This document shows, in pieces, positions 1-8,139 of a stretch of 33,431 nucleotides of DNA. Source of the stretch: Candidatus Zhuqueibacterota bacterium (GTDB lineage Bacteria > Zhuqueibacterota > Zhuqueibacteria > Zhuqueibacterales > Geothermadaptataceae); the NCBI GenBank assembly GCA_015491485.1, contig WFVT01000382.1:1-33431 (forward strand). The letters run 5' to 3'. Below the pieces are notes generated by a model. It was given only the letters and a program-made list of their open reading frames with translations, ran no database searches and was not told where the DNA came from. The first letter of the stretch is position 1. Every line of letters begins with the position of its first letter. A program made the translations under genes and the position numbers.

Positions 1-116
1 AAAATCTCGCAGAGGTGAAAAGAGTTTTAGTCGATTTATGATGCGGCCCACCGGGATCACTGTCAATTCCCAATGCATGGGCTGATAAATTTTTGTTAGC
101 CACGGAGGCCTTGTAG

Positions 117-264
117 CACAAGCTACCAGCTTGTGATTGCTGCGGAGTGATATGGTTTGCGATTCTTTTCGGCCTTCTACCTGATCGCAAGCAAGGATGC
201 TTGCGCTACTGCTATAGCACAAACTTCCAGCTTGTAACATTGTAGCATAAGCTACCAGCTTGTG
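117..264. repeat. Cluster of REP-like short palindromes (CACAAGCT-ACC-AGCTTGTG type, plus CGCAAGCA-AGGA-TGCTTGCG)
   Basis: Perfect 8-bp arms at 117-135 (CACAAGCTACCAGCTTGTG); degenerate copies at 218-236 (CACAAACTTCCAGCTTGTA) and 246-264 (CATAAGCTACCAGCTTGTG); a second palindrome type at 186-205 (CGCAAGCAAGGATGCTTGCG). Confidence 0.75.
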
Positions 265-416
265 TCTTTAGGAAAAAGGAACTGATTTGTAGTCTTGCCA
301 CAAATTCTTGCGGATGGAACGCGGAAGCCTTCAGTTTAAAATACTTTGCTTGTTTGCCAGACGTGGGTCAAAAATTATACCCATTGCCAAATCATGGGAA
401 CAAATGAGTTTTTTAA

Positions 417-660
417 TCAGCCACGGATGCACGCGGATGAAACACGGATACTTTTAATTAAAAAATTTGCCCATTCACCTTGATTAGGTTAAGTATCGAA
501 TGTGGAGCCGATTCAGCCATTGCGAGGAGCGAATGGACGAACTTTCTCGCTAAATTCGCCGAGAACCCAAAGGGAAACACCCTGCGCCCTTTGTGCACTC
601 GGCGGTTTCGATTAAACCAATTGAACTTTATCCTAAGCTGCCTATCCGTATTCATCCACG
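417..660. repeat. MITE/REP-like element with subterminal inverted repeats and an internal hairpin
   Basis: 432-450 CGCGGATGAAACACGGATA versus the reverse complement of 643-660 (CGTGGATGAATACGGATA). Internal nested arms CGCCGAG(557-563)/CTCGGCG(598-604) and AAAGGG(569-574)/CCCTTT(587-592). Confidence 0.6.
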
Positions 661-718
661 ACGGAGAAACCAGTAGCAATAGCTCTCTTGGGACAGCAGC
701 CGGATCTGTGAATTTTTA

Positions 719-753
719 TTGCATTTTGCATCGCTGCGATGTAACTTGCATCG
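719..753 (+). promoter_or_regulatory. Candidate operator upstream of TA-like operon
   Basis: Half-sites TTGCATCG (726-733), CGATGTAA (737-744, inverted) and TTGCATCG (746-753), plus partial TTGCAT at 719-724, just upstream of the ATG at 780. Confidence 0.4.
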
Positions 754-779
754 AAAAATAATTCGTCCGGGAGGTTGAT

Positions 780-1034
780 ATGGCGAAGAAAAAAAATATT
801 TTAAAGCTTGAGCTTGAGCCGAAATGGATGGAACGGCTTGAAGAAATGGCCAGAAAAAAGAATACAACGCCAGAAGAGCTTGTCAAATTTTATATTAAAC
901 TGCAATTGGTGAGTTTCACCATTAGCAACGTGGAAAAAGACCCGCTTCTCAATTTCAAACCGATCGATATTGAAGGGGTTCCCCGCAATTTTTCGGAGCT
1001 TGTAGATCAATATATCTATGGTGATGAAAAATAA
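780..1034 (+). CDS. Small antitoxin-like protein (RHH/VapB-like), 84 aa
   Basis: GGGAGG RBS upstream of ATG; charged N-terminal part (KLELEPKWMERLEEMARKKNTTPEELVKFYIK); its stop overlaps the start of a PIN-like ORF (1021/1024), as in TA operons. Confidence 0.6.
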   Translation: MAKKKNILKLELEPKWMERLEEMARKKNTTPEELVKFYIKLQLVSFTISNVEKDPLLNFKPIDIEGVPRNFSELVDQYIYGDEK

Positions 1035-1194
1035 ACAGGCGGCTTTTGTGGATACCAGCGGCTGGGTGGCCTTCTTGCACAGAAGGGATTGGTGGCACCG
1101 GGAAGTAAAAGAAGTCATCGAAGCCTACATCCATAGCCAGCATGTTCTTGAGACCAGCAATTTCATCCTCGACCAAACCATTACCAACCTGTGA
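1024..1194 (+). pseudogene. Truncated PIN-domain (VapC-like) toxin remnant, 56 codons
   Basis: Translation MKNKQAAFVDTSGWVAFLHRRDWWHREVKEVIEAYIHSQHVLETSNFILDQTITNL* has a PIN N-terminal 'xVDTSxW' acidic motif but ends at TGA 1192-1194, well short of a full PIN domain. Not listed in the ORF track. Confidence 0.6.
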
Positions 1195-1340
1195 AACCTC
1201 GCCCGGGAAATTCAAACCATATTGTGATACACAAAGCCTGCACTCCCGCCTTTTCCCTCATCGGTACAAATTCCCTTGATTCTCGCATGGTGATATCCTT
1301 TATTAATATATTCAAATCCTAAGAAAAAAATGGAGTGCAA

Positions 1341-2276
1341 ATGCGACTGGGGTTCATCGGCGCCGGCATGATTGCGCAGGTGCATGCACAGGCACTGCAA
1401 TCCCTGCATCGCGGTGAGATTGCGGCATGGGCATCGCGCAGTAACGACAGCGCTCGGACGATGGCCCGGCAGTTCGGCGGCGATCCGATGCCGCTCGATG
1501 CCATGCTGGCGCGGCCGGACATCGACGCGGTGGTGATTTGCTCGCCGACGCACCTGCATCTGGAGCATGTCCGGGCTGCAGTGCAAGCCGGCAAAAGGGT
1601 GTTTTGCGAAAAACCGCTCGCTCGCACCGTGGCGGAATGCGAGGACATCCGGCGCCTGGGCGAGGGGCGGGTGTATGTGGGGCATGTGCTGCGGTTCTTT
1701 CATGCTTATCAGCAGGCGCATGAAATCGTCCGGCGCGGCGACCTCGGGCAGGTGCGGCGCATCGTATGTCATCGGCTCAACCGCATCCCGGAAGGCAGTC
1801 AGAACTGGTTTCTGGACTTCGAAAAAAGCGGCGGCGTCATCCTCGATTTGATCATCCACGATTTCGACTGGCTGCTGTGGACTTTTGGCGAGCCCGATGA
1901 CATCCGCGTGGAAGTCGATGCGCAAAAAGACCCGCAGGGCATCCGGCATGCTTTGGTTCACTGGCACTGGAACGACGGCAAACAGGCGACCATCGAGGGG
2001 AGCTGGCTGCATGACGGTTTCGAGCAGCGGTTCCACATCGAGGGAACGGAGGGACATATCGAGAGCAGGCCGGGCGATCGGCCGGAGCTGGTGATCGCCC
2101 GCGGCGAGTCCGAAAAACATGTGCCCCTGCGCGGGCTTCCGGATCCGTACGCGCTGCAAATGCTGCACTTTCTTGACTGGTTGGCGGGCCGGCACCGGCC
2201 GCGCGTTTCCCTGGAGGAGGCCACGCGCGCCGTGGCGGTGGCACTGAAAGCGATCGAGGACCTACCAAACGCATAA
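1341..2276 (+). CDS. Gfo/Idh/MocA family oxidoreductase
   Basis: N-terminal Rossmann motif LGFIGAGMIAQVHAQAL and EKPLA motif (KRVFCEKPLARTVAEC); conserved HDFDWL segment. ORF opens at 1335; ATG 1341 is the preferred start. Confidence 0.85.
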   Translation: MRLGFIGAGMIAQVHAQALQSLHRGEIAAWASRSNDSARTMARQFGGDPMPLDAMLARPDIDAVVICSPTHLHLEHVRAAVQAGKRVFCEKPLARTVAECEDIRRLGEGRVYVGHVLRFFHAYQQAHEIVRRGDLGQVRRIVCHRLNRIPEGSQNWFLDFEKSGGVILDLIIHDFDWLLWTFGEPDDIRVEVDAQKDPQGIRHALVHWHWNDGKQATIEGSWLHDGFEQRFHIEGTEGHIESRPGDRPELVIARGESEKHVPLRGLPDPYALQMLHFLDWLAGRHRPRVSLEEATRAVAVALKAIEDLPNA

Positions 2277-2287
2277 GCGACATTCCC

Positions 2288-3679
2288 ATGGCGAACACAA
2301 CCATCAAGCAGGCGATTCTTCTCGCCGCAGGCAAAGGCCGAAAGGCCTGGCCTTATGGCGTGACCCAGAACAAAGCGGCCTTCCCTGTCGCCGGCCAGCC
2401 GCTGATCCGCTGGACGGTGGCGATGCTGCGGGAGGCGGGCATCGGCGCGATCACCGTCGTTTGTGGGTATCGGCAGGAACAGTTGCGCTACGCCCTGCGT
2501 GATCTGCCGCCGGTGCAGTGGATCGAGCAGACAAATCCCATCGGCACGGCGCATGCGCTGTTGACCGCTCTGCAGGCGCAGAACTGGCAGCCCGGCGATG
2601 ACATTCTGGTACTCTACGGCGATGTCGTGCTGACACCGGAACATCTCGAGCCGCTCATCGGCGCGGAAGAAAGCCCGGCGGCGTTGATGTACCCGGTGGC
2701 CGCGGGCGAGTCACGGCACTGGCTGTGTGCGCGTGTGGATGGCGGGCGGATCGTTCAGGTGCTCGGCCATCCCCGCGAGGATGTGACGCATCGGTTTGCC
2801 GGCGGCTTTCGCTTTCGTCCCGCCGAGCTGTTGCCGTTTCTGGAAGCCAATCCCGGTCGGATGCAGTCCATTGAAGTGGGGCAGATGCCGCCGGACGAAT
2901 GGCATTTCGAGGAGAGCATTCAGATGAGCATCGAGGCCGGGATGGAGTGGCAGGCGGTTGAAATCGGTGCTCCGTTTGTGGACATCGACAAGCCGTGGCA
3001 CCTCATGCGCGCCAATTACGAGCTGGCGCACTACCGCACCGAGCGGCTGACCCGCGATGAAATCGCGCCGACGGCCCGGGTGCACGACAGCGCCCTCATC
3101 GAAGGCCACATCCGGCTGGGCGAACACAGTGAAATCGGACCGAGGTGCATCATCAAAGGCAATCTAATTGTGGGCGACAATACCGTGATCACCGACGGCG
3201 CAATTGTCGAAGCCAATTGCGTCATAGGGAACCATACGCGCATTCAGCGGTACTGCCAGGTGGAAAAGGGCTCGGTGATCGGCGATCACTGCATCATCGG
3301 TCACGCGGCTGAGTTCGGCGGATTGATGATGGACCGGACGTATTTTTACCATTACGGCGAATACTGGGGCGTGCTGGGCACCGCCTGCGATCTCGGCGCG
3401 GCCACCGTGTGCGGCAATTTACGGTTTGATGACGACCAGACCGAACACCGCATTCGCGGCCACAAAGAGAAGCCGGATTGGGGCGCGAACGCGGCCTATC
3501 TCGGCGATTATGTGCGCACCGGCGTCAATTGCATCATCATGCCGGGAGTCAAGGTGGGCCCGTGGAGTGTGCTCGGCGCCGGTACCATCATTTCCGAGGA
3601 TGTGCCGGAGCGCATGCGCGTGTGGGTGGAACAGCAGATTCAAAGAAAATCCTGGGGACCGGAACGCTATGGCTGGTAG
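2288..3679 (+). CDS. Nucleotidyltransferase-family protein with C-terminal left-handed beta-helix (hexapeptide) domain; GlmU/RmlA-like sugar-phosphate nucleotidyltransferase
   Basis: N-terminus KQAILLAAGKGRKAWPYGVTQNKAAFPVAGQPLIRWTVAML; C-terminal hexapeptide-like repeats (HSEIGPRCIIKGNLIVGDNTVITDGAIVEANCVIGNHTRI). Confidence 0.8.
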   Translation: MANTTIKQAILLAAGKGRKAWPYGVTQNKAAFPVAGQPLIRWTVAMLREAGIGAITVVCGYRQEQLRYALRDLPPVQWIEQTNPIGTAHALLTALQAQNWQPGDDILVLYGDVVLTPEHLEPLIGAEESPAALMYPVAAGESRHWLCARVDGGRIVQVLGHPREDVTHRFAGGFRFRPAELLPFLEANPGRMQSIEVGQMPPDEWHFEESIQMSIEAGMEWQAVEIGAPFVDIDKPWHLMRANYELAHYRTERLTRDEIAPTARVHDSALIEGHIRLGEHSEIGPRCIIKGNLIVGDNTVITDGAIVEANCVIGNHTRIQRYCQVEKGSVIGDHCIIGHAAEFGGLMMDRTYFYHYGEYWGVLGTACDLGAATVCGNLRFDDDQTEHRIRGHKEKPDWGANAAYLGDYVRTGVNCIIMPGVKVGPWSVLGAGTIISEDVPERMRVWVEQQIQRKSWGPERYGW

Positions 3680-3689
3680 CGGCGTTTGA

Positions 3690-4000
3690 ATGAAACACGG
3701 ATGACGCGGATGGTCACAGATACGGCCTGTGGAAGTCATTCTCTTTAGTTCCACGAGTGTTCTTTTGTTTTGCTTTAAACTTTGCTTTTGGAAATGGTTG
3801 TAAGCGGATTCATCCGCGTTTGATCCGCGTTCATCCGCGGCTGATAAAAAAACGATTGCTTCTCAAATTGAAGAACGACGCTGATCCTGGGGTGACGGAT
3901 CATAGAGAAAAATCTCTGCGCGCTCCGTGCCTCTGCGAGGGGAAAACCAAGAGCGAATGCGGATGAGACGGATGATTCGGATGGTCACCGATTTTGGCCA
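3690..4000. repeat. Intergenic tract of degenerate CACGGATGA/TCATCCGCG repeats in inverted orientation
   Basis: 3690-3721 ATGAAACACGGATGACGCGGATGGTCACAGAT; 3804-3845 CGGATTCATCCGCGTTTGATCCGCGTTCATCCGCGGCTGAT (opposite orientation); 3956-3999 GAATGCGGATGAGACGGATGATTCGGATGGTCACCGAT; same unit as at 417-450 and 643-660. Confidence 0.6.
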
Positions 4001-4151
4001 TACAAATGCATAGACCTGAATTATTGACAGGAATTTTGCCAGCAAATCCGGAAGCATACACGCGATCAAATTGCCCGGTTGTTACGGTTCAGGACCAATC
4101 GGTGGCCGCCGCTATCATATACCTCAACGGCTTTTAATGACGATCAAGGAA

Positions 4152-5561
4152 ATGAAAATGGCTGTGAAACGTTTTCCTTATATATTGCTTATGCTGATGG
4201 CAACACTGGTGCTGAGCCAGTGCGGCAAGAAAAAGGACCCTCTCGATGAGCCGCTCGCGCGCGTGGACGGCATCGAAATTTCGCAGCGGGAATTTTTGTA
4301 CCGTACGCAATTTTTCCCGCCACCGCGATTCGAAACGGTGAATGGCAAAAAGGAGCGCGAGGGGCTATTGGAGCTGCTCATTGCCGAAAAGCTCATGGCC
4401 GTGGCCGCCCGGCGCGCGCAACTGGATACCAACGCTTCCTATCAGGAAATGCGCCGCTATGCGGAGACGCGCGCCGCGTTGAAAGAGTTCTACGATGACA
4501 TGGTGCGGCGAAAGGTCAACATCAGCAAAAGCGAAATCCGCGATGTCCTCGAGAAAAAAAAGAAGCGGTTCACAGTACAGGTCTTCGCGGCGCGCAAAAA
4601 AGAGCTGGCGGAGCAGTTCCGTCGTGCGCTGCAGGATGGCACTTCGTTCGACGAAGCCATGCGGCAATTCTACGGCGACGCACTGAAGCCGCAGGATTAC
4701 ACCCGCGACGTCACCTGGGGCGACTGGATCGATGAGTTGGAGAAACCGCTGTATCAAATGCAAGAAGGCGACATTTCACCGGTCATCAAAACGCCGGACG
4801 GATTTGTGGTAATGCGGGTGGTGTCCATTCAGCCGCAGGAGTTACCGCAGGACCGCGTCATGATGGAGCGGTTGCGCATCAAAGTCGAAAAAACGCTGCG
4901 GAAGCGCAAGGCCGACACGCTCACCGGGAAGTTCATCGAATCCTACATGAACGATAAAAATGTGGTGGTCAAGGGTGAGGTGTTCACGGCGCTGGCCAAT
5001 TGGTTGGATCACATTTTGGAATATCAGGAAGGGGCGGAAAAACTGGCCGATGGCAAAAAGCCGGGCGAGCTGGGCGCGGACAGCATCAAAGCCGTGTTCG
5101 AGAGCAAATTGGATGAGCCGCTGATCACGTTCAAAGGGGGGCATTTCACCCTGCGGGAGATGCTGAACAAGCTGCGTGTGCGCCGCATCGATTTCAACAA
5201 AACTTCGCCGCTGATGATGCGCTCACAGTTGCTGGCGGATATCAAAAACATCGTGCGCGATGAACTGATTGCCGAAGAGGCCCGGCGGAAGGGATACCAC
5301 AAGCGCGACAAAGTGCAGCGTGAAGTTCAGATGTGGAGCAGTTACTATCTATCGCGTTTGTTTGCCAGTCAGGTGGGGCTGAAACCTCAAAATCAACCCA
5401 ATATCGTTTATCCGGATACCTTACAGCGGCTGCGCAATGAAATCGAAGTCTGGATCAATCAAACCATGCTGGATACCCTGTACATCAGTCCGAATCCGAT
5501 GTTTGCCATTGAGCCCGGGAGAGTGACGCACCTGATTGTGCCGCCCTGGCCGGTACTGTAA
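4152..5561 (+). CDS. Peptidylprolyl isomerase (PpiC/SurA-like) lipoprotein
   Basis: Signal peptide with lipobox (LMLMATLVLSQC); parvulin-like segment (FDEAMRQFYGDALKPQDYTRDVTWGDWIDELEKPLYQMQEGDISPVIKTPDGFVVMRV). Upstream ATG at 4071 extends the ORF but lacks a signal-like start. Confidence 0.75.
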   Translation: MKMAVKRFPYILLMLMATLVLSQCGKKKDPLDEPLARVDGIEISQREFLYRTQFFPPPRFETVNGKKEREGLLELLIAEKLMAVAARRAQLDTNASYQEMRRYAETRAALKEFYDDMVRRKVNISKSEIRDVLEKKKKRFTVQVFAARKKELAEQFRRALQDGTSFDEAMRQFYGDALKPQDYTRDVTWGDWIDELEKPLYQMQEGDISPVIKTPDGFVVMRVVSIQPQELPQDRVMMERLRIKVEKTLRKRKADTLTGKFIESYMNDKNVVVKGEVFTALANWLDHILEYQEGAEKLADGKKPGELGADSIKAVFESKLDEPLITFKGGHFTLREMLNKLRVRRIDFNKTSPLMMRSQLLADIKNIVRDELIAEEARRKGYHKRDKVQREVQMWSSYYLSRLFASQVGLKPQNQPNIVYPDTLQRLRNEIEVWINQTMLDTLYISPNPMFAIEPGRVTHLIVPPWPVL

Positions 5562-5578
5562 AACCTCTGGAGGGAGCG

Positions 5579-7156
5579 ATGAAAAAATGGTTGCTGCGAA
5601 TCGGGGGCCTGTTTCTACTGCTGGTGATTGGGGTGCTTTTCTGGATCGGTTATAACGTCCGAGATCGCCATCCGGGATACAGCAAAAATCTGAGCATCGA
5701 TCCGCCGCAAGCGCCGGCACCGCTCAAAGCCGGCTTCGCTGCCCGGAAAATTACCCCCGAAATCCCTGATACCTGGAAGGATGTGGATGGCGACGCTCAG
5801 TTTCATCCCGAAAAAGGGGATATTTGGCAGGATGGAAACGGCAACGGCCGTTTCGATGGCGTGTGGATCGCCGGATTTCATCACAACCGGCCCGCCGTCG
5901 GCATCCATGACGATTTATGGGCACGGGCTATGGTACTGGATGACGGCCAGACCCGCATTGCGCTGGTGGTGCTCGACGCCATTGGATTTATGCACGATGA
6001 TGTCATCGAAGTGCGCAACCGCATTCCCGCCGATCTGCAGGTGGACTATACGATTGTCTGCAGCACGCACAACCACGAGGCGCCGGATTTGATCGGCATC
6101 TGGGGGCCGAAAATTCTCAAAAGCGGCGTGAATCCGGATTATCGAGCCATGGTGATTGAGCAGGCGGCCGGTGCGGTCATCGATGCCGTGCAAAAGCTGC
6201 GACCGGCCCGGCTGCGTTTTGCGCAAGACCTCGAATCCGGGAAAGCTTGGGTGGAAGACTCCCGTCGGCCGTACGTGCTGGATGCGGGGATTCGTGTGCT
6301 GCATGCCGTGGATGCACAAGCCGATACCACCCTCGGCGTGTTGATCAACTGGGCCAACCACCCGGAAACCCTGTGGTCGGATAATCTGTACATCACCTCG
6401 GATTTCCCGCACTACATCCGTAAATTTGTGGAAGAAGGCATCACACAGAATGGTAAAACCCTCCTGGAAGGGCTCGGCGGAGTGGCCGTGTACGTCAACG
6501 GCGCCATCGGCGGTTTGATGACCACCAAGCCCGAATTCCCGATCGCCGACCCGTTTGCAGATACTACTTATACCGGCGCGACATTCGAAAAAGCGCGCGC
6601 CCAGGGCGCCCAGGTGGCGCGGACGGTCATTCAGCTTTTGAACCGGAATGAACTGCCCACGGTTGAAAAGGCGGGCATCCAGTTGCGGTCACAAACCATA
6701 TTCATCCCCATGAAAAACCGCAACTTCCGTTTAGCGGCGGCATTGGGTGTGCTCGATCGCGGATTCAGCGGTTGGATCCGGCTGCGAACTGAAGTTTCAG
6801 CATGGACCCTGGGACCGGCGAGTTTTGTGAGCATCCCCGGGGAGATTTATCCGGAAATTGTGAACGGCGGTATCGAAGCGCCGGAAGGCAGGGATTTTGA
6901 TGTGCAGCCGGTGGAGGTGCCGCCCATCCGGGAAATGATGCCCGGTGAATTTAAATTTATTTTCGGCCTTGCTAATGATGAAATCGGCTATATTATCCCC
7001 CGAAGCGAATGGGATGAAAAGCCGCCCTATTTGTATCTTGCCCCCGAATCTCCGTACGGAGAGGTGAATTCCCTCGGTCCGGATGCGGCTCCGATCATCC
7101 ACGCGGCGGTGCAAAATTTATTGCAGCAAATCAACGGAAACGTGAGCTTTCGGTAA
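5579..7156 (+). CDS. Membrane-anchored/secreted neutral ceramidase-like (N-terminal alkaline/neutral non-lysosomal ceramidase domain) protein
   Basis: N-terminal hydrophobic helix; KAGFAARKITPEIP, HDDLWARAMVLDDGQTRIALVVLDAIGF, CSTHNHEAPDLIG and NWANHPETL motifs typical of this family; GGAGGG RBS 17 bp after the preceding stop. Confidence 0.75.
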   Translation: MKKWLLRIGGLFLLLVIGVLFWIGYNVRDRHPGYSKNLSIDPPQAPAPLKAGFAARKITPEIPDTWKDVDGDAQFHPEKGDIWQDGNGNGRFDGVWIAGFHHNRPAVGIHDDLWARAMVLDDGQTRIALVVLDAIGFMHDDVIEVRNRIPADLQVDYTIVCSTHNHEAPDLIGIWGPKILKSGVNPDYRAMVIEQAAGAVIDAVQKLRPARLRFAQDLESGKAWVEDSRRPYVLDAGIRVLHAVDAQADTTLGVLINWANHPETLWSDNLYITSDFPHYIRKFVEEGITQNGKTLLEGLGGVAVYVNGAIGGLMTTKPEFPIADPFADTTYTGATFEKARAQGAQVARTVIQLLNRNELPTVEKAGIQLRSQTIFIPMKNRNFRLAAALGVLDRGFSGWIRLRTEVSAWTLGPASFVSIPGEIYPEIVNGGIEAPEGRDFDVQPVEVPPIREMMPGEFKFIFGLANDEIGYIIPRSEWDEKPPYLYLAPESPYGEVNSLGPDAAPIIHAAVQNLLQQINGNVSFR

Positions 7157-7175
7157 AACGCCGCGGCGGGCGGGA

Positions 7176-7556
7176 TCAGTCGCGGTCTTTGCGGTCACCG
7201 AGAGAGAGGATACGCGCCTGCTTGCCCTCGCCGGCGGCAGGCTTGTCGCTCACCTCATGTCCGGATTGCGGTTCCGGCTCCGGATCGGCGGCGGTTTCCT
7301 GTGGCACTTTGACTTTTTCGATACGGATCGGCGTGCCCTGCATGGTGAACGGTTCGCCGTTGATCTGCTCGCGGCGGAGAATCCAGGTGATGAGCTGGGG
7401 CGGGAACAGCAATGCCAGGAGCTTCACATGCCACCAGTTGGGCTTGTGATCCGGTTCAAAGCCCTCGACCCGGGCATAAAACGCCGGCTGATCATTGATG
7501 TGAATCAGAACCAGGTCTTTTTCTACCACGGGATCATCAAAACGGGTATGATCCAT
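7176..7556 (-). CDS. Conserved hypothetical protein, 126 aa
   Basis: Preferred start is the internal ATG at 7554-7556 preceded by CAGGAGG; protein MDHTRFDDPVVEKDLVLIHINDQPAFYARVEGFEPDHKPNWWHVKLLALLFPPQLITWILRREQ... ORF track starts further upstream at 7880. Confidence 0.65.
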   Translation of the reverse strand: MDHTRFDDPVVEKDLVLIHINDQPAFYARVEGFEPDHKPNWWHVKLLALLFPPQLITWILRREQINGEPFTMQGTPIRIEKVKVPQETAADPEPEPQSGHEVSDKPAAGEGKQARILSLGDRKDRD

Positions 7557-8139
7557 ATTGATTTCCTCCTGTTGCCTGAAAATGCGGATTAAAATATAAC
7601 CTAAATTTGATGCAGCTACAAGCCTTTTCTCCCTCCCGCGGATACCGGAGAAAGACCGGTTCGCTTCGACACGCTTCATCAATGTTTTGCCTACCGCTAA
7701 TACACTGTGTATCAACCTGAATAATTTTAAAACCGGTAAGGATGATACCAAACGAAAAAGTTGTCTGAAAAATAAGAAGTTATGAGCATCCGGCGGGCTC
7801 CGTTTGAATGGCATGCGATTTGCGGTTTGTAGAAACGCAGGGTGAGTTGCAGGGGCATGCAGCAATAGAGCAATCATCAACGATGGAACCTGTGAGCGGA
7901 CACAATGTGGCTATCTATTTATTATCTGTATTGCCTGAGCAGGACGACGCCGTCTCCGACTTTATCGGCAATCAAAGAACTGGAAATGCAGTCGCAGCAG
8001 AATCAGCATCATCAGAGCGATTCCGAGCCGGTTGAGGATGGTACGGGCGTGCGCAAAGCAAGGTTATCCCATTCCATGGAGAATGAGTTGAACAATTTTT
8101 AAATGCAAAGATGCGCTGGCAAAGCCATTCGATAGTATT

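Noticed and set aside
117-264. Possible CRISPR-like array at the left end
   Set aside because: Repeat units are short, self-palindromic, diverged and irregularly spaced; no constant spacer length and no cas genes.
1212-2195. 327-aa minus-strand ORF
   Set aside because: Antisense to the Gfo/Idh/MocA gene, which has clear family motifs.
7900-8110. Possible short hydrophobic peptide on the minus strand (RTILNRLGIALMMLILLRLHFQFFDCR)
   Set aside because: No good start codon or RBS in frame; could be a remnant, but unsupported.
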